Below are positions 8,320 to 16,200 of a stretch of DNA of 37,754 bases, piece after piece. The first letter of the stretch is position 1, and each line of letters starts with the position of its first letter. Source of the stretch: [Clostridium] aminophilum DSM 10710 (lineage in GTDB: Bacteria > Bacillota > Clostridia > Lachnospirales > Lachnospiraceae); assembly GCF_000711825.1 (NCBI RefSeq), contig NZ_JONJ01000020.1:1-37754 (forward strand), given 5' to 3'. Made by a program: the position numbers and the translations under genes. The notes beneath the pieces are model-generated. The model was given only the letters and a program-made list of their open reading frames with translations, was not told the DNA's origin and ran no database searches.

Positions 8320-8418
8320 ATATTATCGCGAAATATTGAAAAATTTCTGCTTTAGGTATCTAATGTGATTAACAATAATGTTGACGTCAAACGATCGACG
8401 GAAAAGGGGGATTTTTGT

Positions 8419-9663
8419 ATGAAAACTGCTGTGACGGACGGCATCTTTACGATGTCCTGTGATGCGGTCTTTACGACTGCGATGGCCTGTGTTCTTCTTC
8501 TGATCGGGTACTGGATCAAGAAGAAAGTCCATGTGCTGGAAAAATATTGTATCCCGGCACCGGTTGTCGGTGGATTCCTGTTTATGTTCATTACCTTTTT
8601 CGGACATATGACAGGGTCTTTTTCTTTTCAGTTTGATTCTTCATTCCAATCTCCATTCATGCTTGCGTTCTTCACCACCGTCGGACTCGGCGCCAGTTTT
8701 TCCCTTCTGAAGCGGGGCGGTGTTCTTCTCATTATCTATTGGCTCTGCGCCGGAATCATTTCCATCTGTCAGAATGCAATCAGTATCGCTGTCAGCAAAG
8801 CGATCGGTTTGGAAGCGCCGTACGCCTTGCTTGCAGGCGCGATCTCGATGATAGGCGGTCACGGAGCTGCGGCGGCATACGGTTCAACCTTTCAGGAGAT
8901 GGGATATGAAGCCGCGGTCGGTGTCGGCGCCGCAGCTGCGACTTTCGGACTGATCTCCGGTGTTCTGGTCGGAGGTCCGCTCGGACGGCTCCTGATCGTA
9001 AAGCACAACCTGAAGCCGGAAGAAAACAATGACAGCTACGCCGGCGTCGAGAGTGTCAACGCATCGGATGCCAGACTGGATCTTACCGGCCTCGATATCA
9101 TCAAAAATGTATCAGCGCTTATCATCTGCATGGCGGTTGGAACACAGATTTCCGGCTGGATCGGAACGCTGATCGGCATGTCGTTCCCGAGTTATGTCGG
9201 CGCGATGTTTGTCGCGGTTATTCTCCGGAATATCAATGAGAACGTGCATTTTTACAAATTCAGTTTTCCGCTGGCGGATAAGCTCGGCGATGTCATGCTG
9301 AACCTGTATCTTTCCCTTGCACTGATGACGCTTCGGCTCTGGGACCTGCTGGATCTCATGGGCGGTGTTCTTCTTGTCGTGGCGCTTCAGGCGATCTTTA
9401 TGTGCCTTATCGCATACTTTGTGGTGTTCCGGATTCTGGGATCGAACTACGATGCAGCTGTCATGTGCTCGGGACTCTGCGGTCACGGTCTGGGCGCGAC
9501 GCCGAGCGCAATCGTCAATATGACTGCGGTCACCGAAGAATACGGGATGTCCCGCCGGGCCTTTATGATCGTTCCGATTGTCGGGGCGTTTCTGGTGGAT
9601 ATCATTTACCAGCCGCAGACGATTGCGTTTATCAAGTTCTTTGTTCAGGGATTTACGGGATGA
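8419..9663 (+). CDS. gltS: sodium/glutamate symporter GltS
   Basis: A 414-residue polytopic membrane protein that would import glutamate with Na+. GltS-family landmarks include the inverted-repeat halves with glycine-rich re-entrant loops: GAISMIGGHGAAAAYG with VGVGAAAATFGLISG in the first half, and CGHGLGATPSAIVNM in the second. The ATG at 8419 is chosen because AAGGGGG lies 8 bases upstream; the GTG at 8365 would add an unrelated polar segment. It is a single-gene unit downstream of its own candidate promoter. Glutamate import fits with the glutamate synthase and ammonium transporter genes nearby, though they are not in the same operon. Confidence 0.93.
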   Translation: MKTAVTDGIFTMSCDAVFTTAMACVLLLIGYWIKKKVHVLEKYCIPAPVVGGFLFMFITFFGHMTGSFSFQFDSSFQSPFMLAFFTTVGLGASFSLLKRGGVLLIIYWLCAGIISICQNAISIAVSKAIGLEAPYALLAGAISMIGGHGAAAAYGSTFQEMGYEAAVGVGAAAATFGLISGVLVGGPLGRLLIVKHNLKPEENNDSYAGVESVNASDARLDLTGLDIIKNVSALIICMAVGTQISGWIGTLIGMSFPSYVGAMFVAVILRNINENVHFYKFSFPLADKLGDVMLNLYLSLALMTLRLWDLLDLMGGVLLVVALQAIFMCLIAYFVVFRILGSNYDAAVMCSGLCGHGLGATPSAIVNMTAVTEEYGMSRRAFMIVPIVGAFLVDIIYQPQTIAFIKFFVQGFTG

Positions 9664-9706
9664 CGGCAATGGGATTCTTCCGCGAGAAGGAAGATGAGTG
9701 AAAACG

Positions 9707-9715
9707 TGGTATACT
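9707..9715 (+). promoter_or_regulatory. candidate extended -10 promoter for the PPOX-fold gene
   Basis: TGGTATACT at 9707-9715 matches an extended -10 element (TGnTATAAT-like). No -35 box is clear. It would give a leader of about 170 bases before the gene at 9893, in which I recognise no known riboswitch. Confidence 0.4.
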
Positions 9716-9892
9716 GATAACGTGACAAGTAACATAACAGGATTCGGAAGAAGCCTGCGAGGGAGCGGAGCGCCCGGAAAATGCGGTCATAACCGTCAGG
9801 GCGGGACGTTTCAGAGAAATGGCGGATGTCGGAGAAGTCCTGTAACGCATTGAAACCGGAGAGGTTCATCGAAAAAACAGCAGGAGGAGCGC

Positions 9893-10288
9893 ATGGAGAA
9901 AGTATTTGAGTTTCTGAAGAAAGCCGGAACATGGTATCTTGCAACCGTGGATGATGCGGGCGACCCGCATGTCAGACCGTTTGGCGCACAGAATATTTTC
10001 GATGGAAAGCTTTACATCCAGACCGGATTAAAGAAAAATGTTGCAAAACAGATGCTGGCGCATCCGAAGATTGCCATCTCCGGAATGGCAGATGGTAAAT
10101 GGATCCGCCTGAATGCGGAGGCTGTCCTGGATGAGAGAGCAGAGGCGCAGCAGGCGATGCTGGATGCCAATCCGGAGCTGAAGACAATGTATGCAGTCGG
10201 AGACGGAAATACGGCGGTATTCTATCTGAAGAATGCAACTGCTGTATTCTGCAGCTTCACAGAGGAACCGGAGACGGTTACGTTCTGA
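9893..10288 (+). CDS. pyridoxamine 5'-phosphate oxidase-fold flavoprotein
   Basis: A 131-residue single-domain FMN-binding split-barrel protein. It begins with the helix EKVFEFLKKAGTWYLATVDDAGDPHVRPFG, the usual N-terminal strand pair of the PPOX/general-stress group, followed by KLYIQTGLKKNVAKQMLAHPKIAIS and a C-terminal strand with KNATAVFCSF. It should bind FMN or F420-type cofactors and reduce small substrates; the true substrate is unknown and it is too short to be PdxH. GGAGG lies 7 bases before the ATG. It is convergent with the minus-strand amt gene. Confidence 0.88.
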   Translation: MEKVFEFLKKAGTWYLATVDDAGDPHVRPFGAQNIFDGKLYIQTGLKKNVAKQMLAHPKIAISGMADGKWIRLNAEAVLDERAEAQQAMLDANPELKTMYAVGDGNTAVFYLKNATAVFCSFTEEPETVTF

Positions 10289-10442
10289 GATTTACAGGAA
10301 AACAATCGTTTGCGCGCGTGACGGATTCCGGATACCGGATACCGGTCCGGCAGCCGCGGGATATGCGCGAATAGTCACGGCAGACGAGAAGCTTTTGTAA
10401 AAGATTTTGTATAAGAGCAGACGGACGTTTCAAGAACAGCAT

Positions 10443-10476
10443 AAGAGGCATCCCGGGGACTTCCGGGATGCCTCTT
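10443..10476. terminator. bidirectional terminator-like hairpin between PPOX and amt genes
   Basis: A perfect 14-bp stem (10443-10456 with 10463-10476) with a 6-base loop between convergent genes. No strong U-tract on either strand, so termination efficiency is uncertain. The rest of 10289-10656 holds no gene; a weaker GGAGA/TCTCC hairpin lies near 10608-10626. Confidence 0.55.
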
Positions 10477-10656
10477 GATGATATATGGGGGTAATACACG
10501 GAGGATTCTGCGAGGAATGCCTCTCTGGCCGCTGCGGAACTTCCATCCGGGGTAATTCACGCAGACGATTTTTATTGCCGCGATGAGTTTTGGCTGTGGA
10601 ATATCCTTCTGGAGAGCAATTCTCCGGAATATGAAAACCCCGCCTTTTATCGGAGC

Positions 10657-12426
10657 TTATTCAACATCCGCAAGTGCGGCAGTGCCGATCTCACCGGTGC
10701 GGACTTTAACAACATTTTCCACACTGTATACGAAGATCTTGCCGTCACCGATGTGGCCGGTGTAAAGCGTTTTCTTCGCTGCCTCGATGACATCTTCCAC
10801 CGGAATCTTGCTGACGACTACTTCGAGCTTGATCTTCGGAAGAAGGGTGACATCCATCTCAACGCCACGGTACATTTCACCGGAGCCCTTCTGGATGCCG
10901 CAGCCCATAACCTGTGTGACTGTCATGCCGGTGACACCGAGATCGTTCATGGCTTTGCGGAGACGATCATATCGCGACAGTTTGGTAATGATGACCACCT
11001 TGTGGATGCCGGAGGAAGTCATCACCGGACCGGTGACAACCGGAACGGCTGCATTTTTCTGCGTTTCCGAAGCCTGAATGTATTCGTTCACACCCAGATC
11101 GGTGTTTTCGTTGACCGTCATGTTCAGAGTGTTGGATATATCCATGATCGCAAATCCCGAATAAGCGGATGCGAGGCCGTGTTCGGTGGAATCCAGACCG
11201 AGGATTTCTTCCTCTTCGGTGACGCGAAGACCAAACACCGCGCGGATTGCGAGGAAGGTGACGGAGATGGTGACAGCGGTCCACGCTGCGGTGGAGAGCA
11301 TTCCGATCGTCTGAATTCCGAGAAGACGGAAACCGCCGCCATAGAACAGACCGAGCATTTCTGTGCCGGATGCGTCCGCAATGGAGTAGCCCGGAGCGGT
11401 GTTGGTCGCGAACAGGCCAACCGCCAGCGTGCCCCAGATTCCGTTCAGACAGTGAACGGCGACTGCACCGACCGGATCGTCGATGTGAAGCTTATAATCG
11501 AGGAACCAGACGCCGAAGCAGACCAGAAGTCCGGCTACAATACCGATGACGATCGCGCCGAAGGCGTCGGTGACATCACATGGAGCGGTGATCGCGACCA
11601 GACCGGCCAGCGATGCGTTCAGACACATCGAGACATCCGGCTTTCCGTATTTGACCCAGGTGAAGATCATGCAGGCGACGGTTGCCAGCGCCGGAGCAAT
11701 GGTGGTGGTTACAAAGACGGAACCAAGCTGTTCCACAGAGGTGCAGGCAGCGCCGTTGAATCCGTACCAGCCGAGCCAGAGGATGAAGACGCCGAGCGCG
11801 GCAGCGACCAGGTTGTGGCCCGGGAATGCGTTGACCTTCACAATCTTTCCGGAAGCATCTTTTTCGAACTTTCCGATGCGGGCGCCGAGAAATGCAGCAC
11901 CGATCAGGGCGGAGATTCCGCCGACCATGTGAATGCAGTTGGAACCGGCGAAGTCATGGAAGCCCATCTGGGCAAGCCAGCCGCCGCCCCAGGTCCAGTG
12001 CGCCTCGATCGGATAGATGACGGCGGAGATCACCGCGGAGTATACGCAGTAGGACAGGAATTTTGTCCGCTCGGCCATGGAGCCGGAAACGATGGTCGCG
12101 GTCGTCGCACAGAATACAAGGTTGAATACGAAGTTGGACCAGTCGAAAGCTGCGTAATTGGTAAAAATGTCAAAGCCCGGCTTCCCGACGATTCCGATAT
12201 AGTCTTCCCCTAAAAACAGGCCAAAACCGATCAGAATAAATACAACGGTACCGATACAGAAATCCATCAGGTTTTTCATGATGATATTTCCGGTGTTTTT
12301 GGCTCTGGTGAAGCCGGCTTCGCACATGGCAAATCCGGCCTGCATCCAGAACACCAGCGCGGCTCCGATCAGGAACCAGACGCCGAAGACGCTGCTGTTG
12401 ATCGCACTTAAAACTGCTTCGTTCAT
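10657..12426 (-). CDS. amt: ammonium transporter with fused C-terminal P-II domain
   Basis: A 589-residue protein joining an Amt/Mep/Rh channel (residues about 1-430) to a P-II signalling domain (about 474-589). The Amt part has 11 expected helices, the family signature DFAGSNCIHMVGG and the twin-His pore region. The P-II part shows the GMTVTQVMGCG opening, a T-loop (KGSGEMYRGVEMDV) and the B-loop TGHIGDGKIFVYSVENVVKVRTGE, so nucleotide binding is likely preserved. The tyrosine that GlnD uridylylates in enteric GlnB (Tyr51) is methionine here (M524), so control would be by ligand and not by uridylylation. P-II normally plugs Amt; here it is tethered. The ATG at 12426 is preferred since AGGGGAG lies 8 bases upstream. 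It is divergent from the glutamate synthase gene. Confidence 0.93.
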   Translation of the reverse strand: MNEAVLSAINSSVFGVWFLIGAALVFWMQAGFAMCEAGFTRAKNTGNIIMKNLMDFCIGTVVFILIGFGLFLGEDYIGIVGKPGFDIFTNYAAFDWSNFVFNLVFCATTATIVSGSMAERTKFLSYCVYSAVISAVIYPIEAHWTWGGGWLAQMGFHDFAGSNCIHMVGGISALIGAAFLGARIGKFEKDASGKIVKVNAFPGHNLVAAALGVFILWLGWYGFNGAACTSVEQLGSVFVTTTIAPALATVACMIFTWVKYGKPDVSMCLNASLAGLVAITAPCDVTDAFGAIVIGIVAGLLVCFGVWFLDYKLHIDDPVGAVAVHCLNGIWGTLAVGLFATNTAPGYSIADASGTEMLGLFYGGGFRLLGIQTIGMLSTAAWTAVTISVTFLAIRAVFGLRVTEEEEILGLDSTEHGLASAYSGFAIMDISNTLNMTVNENTDLGVNEYIQASETQKNAAVPVVTGPVMTSSGIHKVVIITKLSRYDRLRKAMNDLGVTGMTVTQVMGCGIQKGSGEMYRGVEMDVTLLPKIKLEVVVSKIPVEDVIEAAKKTLYTGHIGDGKIFVYSVENVVKVRTGEIGTAALADVE

Positions 12427-12664
12427 AAGCTCTTCTCCCCTGAAAAAAAGAGCGATGCCGCAGCATTCACAGTCCGCGCATCTGCGCGCTGTGATGCCCC
12501 ATTGCATCGCTGAAACAATAGTAACGGGTGAAACACACTTGGCGGGCTCACCCATTATCGCGCCAGGCGCCGGATCGCATGAATGGATTATGGCATGGAC
12601 GATGGCGCGTCAAACGCGAGAAAGGCGCCTTAGAGTTTCCCCTAAGACGCCCTTGCCTTTATGG
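12427..12664 (-). promoter_or_regulatory. structured leader of the amt-P-II mRNA
   Basis: About 238 bases separate the predicted transcription start (near 12664) from the ATG. The first element is a hairpin at 12651-12624 with arms GGCGTCTTAG and CTAAGGCGCC around GGGAAACT, followed by CGCG-TTTGA-CGCG. The last element is an intrinsic terminator directly before the ribosome binding site. The layout is that of a gene controlled by transcription attenuation. I looked for ANTAR-target twin hairpins and known riboswitches and could not match one. Confidence 0.6.
12443..12511 (-). terminator. attenuator terminator ahead of amt
   Basis: Read on the minus strand, AGCGATGC (12511-12504) pairs with GCATCGCT (12458-12451), with an internal CACAG/CTGTG and CGCGC/GCGCG extension, then C and seven T (12450-12443). 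The ribosome binding site begins only two bases later, so read-through is needed for expression. Confidence 0.75.
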
Positions 12665-12670
12665 CTTCGC

Positions 12671-12699
12671 ATTCTACGCCGGAAGAAATCGTGTGTCAA
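12671..12699 (-). promoter_or_regulatory. sigma-A type promoter for amt
   Basis: On the minus strand TTGACA (12699-12694) and TAGAAT (12676-12671) are separated by exactly 17 bases. Near consensus; start of transcription expected near 12664. Confidence 0.8.
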
Positions 12700-13011
12700 G
12701 TATGAATTTTGAGAATACATATCGAGGTGTACGACGATTTTCTATGATAATACAGAGCAGAACAGTATGTGCTCAGGGAATTACGAATATAAATATAAAA
12801 ATATAACTGTTATAAAGCAAGAATTATAATATGACCATAATTACGGACACATCGCCGGCAATATGGACAACATTGCACAAACGGGACAGATTCCCGGAGT
12901 GTAATAGACGAGAAATTCTGTGTCAAATGCATAAAACATGGACCTGATTTCTGTCTGAAATCACTAAAAAAACGGATGAGATCTCATAAAAAGCACGATA
13001 ATTCCGAAATA

Positions 13012-13040
13012 TTGACACGTATATCGGACAGCTTTATACT
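13012..13040 (+). promoter_or_regulatory. sigma-A type promoter for glutamate synthase
   Basis: TTGACA at 13012-13017 and TATACT at 13035-13040 with a 17-base spacer. The start is about 250 bases before the gene, leaving a long leader. Between this and the amt promoter (12700-13011) the sequence is A+T-rich and no gene is seen. Confidence 0.8.
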
Positions 13041-13138
13041 GACCACATATTTTTGAAGAAAAAACGGCAGTTGATGGAATGCCGGGCCTTTCCTCAAAAA
13101 AACAGGAAACAAATACAGATATCCATTGAATCAATGGA

Positions 13139-13197
13139 AAAAAGGGAGCAATGGCGTTCCGGACCGGTCTCGGATTCTGCGCCGTCGCGCCCTTTTT
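13139..13197 (+). terminator. attenuator-like terminator in the glutamate synthase leader
   Basis: AAAAGGGAGC-side (13139-13149) pairs with the GCGCCCTTTTT arm (13187-13197) with one A-G mismatch; an inner GGCG/CGCC helix stacks on it. The right arm ends in five T, giving terminator character. It lies between the promoter and the gene, as in attenuation. Confidence 0.6.
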
Positions 13198-13261
13198 GTT
13201 GTCACAGGAGATTTCTCCGGAATTCCCTGTGACAACAGGACCGGCAGCAAAAGAATGGTGA
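13151..13261 (+). CDS. possible leader peptide of the glutamate synthase mRNA (36 aa)
   Basis: ATG at 13151 to TGA at 13259-13261 encodes 36 residues beginning MAFRTGLGFCAVAPFLL. GGGAG lies just before the ATG but only two bases away, which is tight. The frame runs through both leader hairpins, so translation would melt them and could couple gene expression to ribosome movement. There is no run of a single regulatory codon. A chance frame is quite possible. Confidence 0.25.
   Translation: MAFRTGLGFCAVAPFLLSQEISPEFPVTTGPAAKEW
13198..13236 (+). promoter_or_regulatory. second leader hairpin of glutamate synthase mRNA
   Basis: A perfect 11-bp inverted repeat, GTTGTCACAGG (13198-13208) and CCTGTGACAAC (13226-13236), with a 17-base loop. 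It starts exactly where the terminator U-tract ends. No U-tract follows, so it may be an RNA stability or regulatory element. Confidence 0.6.
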
Positions 13262-13293
13262 CAGCAGGATTACAGCAGAAAAGGAGTGTAAGA

Positions 13294-16200
13294 ATGGACA
13301 ATAACACAAGAGGAAGTCAGAACGCGGACCCATCGGACCAGAACGGCTATGTCGTTCCGGAGGCATATCGCGGGCATAATAAGTTATGGTGTCCGGTGAC
13401 AGACGGTCATCCGGAGGATCTGGGGCATGACGCCTGCGGTATCGGTACCGTAGTAAACATTGACGGTCATCAGGACACGAAAGTTCTGGATGATGCGCTC
13501 AGTATCGTGGAGAAGCTGGAGCACAGAGCGGGAAAGGATGCAACCGGGAAGGTCGGCGACGGTGTCGGTATTCTTCTTCAGATCTGCCATGACTTTTTCA
13601 GCAAAGTCACCAAGAAGGCCGGGATTACGGTAGGAGAGGCCGGCGATTACGGCGTCGGAATGCTCTTTTTGCCGGAAAATGAGAAGAAGCGCAAATTCGC
13701 GAAGCGTATGTTCGAGGTCATTGCGAACAAGAACGGACTTCAGGTTCTGGGCTGGAGAGCGGTTCCGTCTCATCCGGAGATTCTCGGCAAGGTGGCACTG
13801 GACTGTATGCCGGCGATTGAGCAGTGTTTCATTGACCGTCCGGACGCCTATGAGAGGGGGATTGATTTCGACCGCCGCCTTTATGTCCTGAGACGTGAGT
13901 TTGAGCAGTCCACCGAGGATACCTATATCTGTTCTCTGAGCTCCCGCACCATCGTCTACAAGGGAATGTTTCTTGTCGGACAGCTCCGCGCGTTCTATGA
14001 CGACCTTCGTGATGCCGACAATAAGACGGCCATCGCCATTGTCCATTCGAGATTCTCCACCAATACGACACCGAGCTGGGATCGCGCCCATCCGTATCGT
14101 CTGCTGGCCCATAACGGCGAGATCAACACCATCCGCGGCAACATTGATCGAATGCTTGCCCGCGAGGAGACGATGCAGAGTCCGTTCCTGGAGAAGGAAG
14201 TGGAGAAGATCTTCCCGGTGGTTCAGACGAACGGATCGGACTCTTCCATGCTGGATAATACACTCGAATTCCTCTATATGAACGGCATGGAGCTTCCGCT
14301 TGCCATGACTGTCACCATTCCGGAGCCGTGGAAGCACGACCGCTTTATGGATTCCAAAAAGAAGGATTTCTATCATTACTATGCGACGATGATGGAACCG
14401 TGGGACGGACCGGCCGCGATCATTTTCTCCGACGGAGATGTGGTAGGTGCGACGCTCGACCGAAACGGTCTTCGGCCCTCGAGATATTACATCACCGATG
14501 ACAATCGTCTGATTCTGGCATCGGAAGTGGGCGTACTCGACATTGACCCGAAGCATATTGTGGAGAAATCAAGACTTCAGCCGGGACGCATGCTTCTCGT
14601 TGACACCAGGGAACAGCGGATCATCTCGGATGCGGAGATCAAGAAGCATTATGCGGAGAAGGCTCCGTACGGAGAGTGGCTGGACAGCAATCTTGTACAT
14701 CTGGAAAAGATCAAAATTCCGAATCACAAGCTTGAGACTCATTCTCCGGAAATGAGAGAGAAGCTTTACAAGGTCTTCGGCTACACCTATGACGATGTAA
14801 AAGAGATCATTCTGCCGATGGCGCAGAACGGTGTGGAGGCAACCTCCTGTATGGGGCACGACACACCGCTTGCGGTCTTTGACAGGAAATATCAGCCGCT
14901 GTTCTATTATTTCAAGCAGCTTTTCGCGCAGGTTACCAATCCGCCGATCGACTCGCTCCGGGAGAAAGTGGTAACGGACACTACCGTCTATCTCGGTTCC
15001 GACGGAAATCTTCTTCAGGATAAGGCGGAGAACTGCAGGGTGCTGGAAATCTCCAATCCGATTCTCACAGGCGTGGAACTTCTGAAGATCAGGGAGCTGG
15101 ACGAGCCGGGATTCAAAGCGGCGGTGATCTCTCTGCTGTATTATCAGACCACCTCGCTGGAAAAAGCACTGCAGCAGCTCAATATCTCTGTGGATCGTGC
15201 ATGTCAGCGCGGCGCGAACATCATCATCCTGAGCGACCGCGGCGTGGACGAAAACCATGTGGCGATCCCGTCGCTTCTCGCGGTGAGCTCGGTGGAGCAA
15301 CATCTGGTTCTCACTAAAAAGCGCACCGCGGTATCGCTCATTCTGGAGTCCGCGGAGCCGCGCGATGTGCATCAGTTTGCGACAATTCTCGGCTTCGGTG
15401 CCAGAGCGATTTACCCGTATCTTGCGCATGAGTGTATCGCGGAGATCATCGAGGCGGGAATTCTTGATAAGGATACCCATACGGCCATTGAGGATTACAA
15501 CAAGGCGGTTATGGGCGGAATCGTCAAGATTGCCGCCAAAATGGGCATTTCCACCATTCAGTCCTACCAGTCGGCCAAGATCTTTGAGGCGATCGGACTT
15601 AGCCGGGAATTTGTCGACCGGTACTTTACGGGAATTGTCTCCAGAGTCGGCGGCATCGGGATCGAGGACGTGGCGGAGAGCGTGACCTGGAGACATGAGC
15701 TTGCATTTGACCCGATGGGGGAAAATGTGGACGCGCCGGATGCGGCATGCTTCAGTAGCAGGAATTTCTTCCGCGGCAAGGATACCGCCGAGCATCTGTA
15801 TAACCCGAAGACCATCATGACCATGCAGAAGGCTGTGCAGAAGGGCGATTACAAGAAATTCAAAGAGTACACCGCGATGGTGGACGAGTCTCCGGTTCCG
15901 CACACACTCCGCGGCATCATGAAATTTGTGCCGAAGCAGAAGCCGGTTCCGATCAGTGAGGTAGAGCCGGTGGAGTCCATCGTAAAGCGCTTTAAGACCG
16001 GGGCAATGTCATACGGCGCCATTTCCCTCGAGGCACACGAAGCCATGGCCATCGCCATGAACCGTCTCGGCGGAAAGTCCAATTCGGGAGAAGGCGGCGA
16101 GGATCCGGAGCGATTCGGAACCGAGCGCAACTCCGCGATCAAACAGGTCGCTTCGGGACGGTTCGGTGTAACCAGCCCGTACCTGAATTCCGCAAGTGAG

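Noticed and set aside
10753-12213. Long plus-strand ORF (486 codons) opposite amt
   Set aside because: Shadow of the real minus-strand gene; composition is unnatural (many Asp/His/Gly) and no domain is seen.
12427-12664. Leader of amt as an ANTAR-target twin hairpin
   Set aside because: The loops do not show the expected A and G positions of the hexaloop; left as an unassigned leader.
13126-13293. Upstream extension of gltB to 13126
   Set aside because: It would run through the terminator-like leader, has no ribosome site and no family resemblance; the ATG at 13294 has a strong site.
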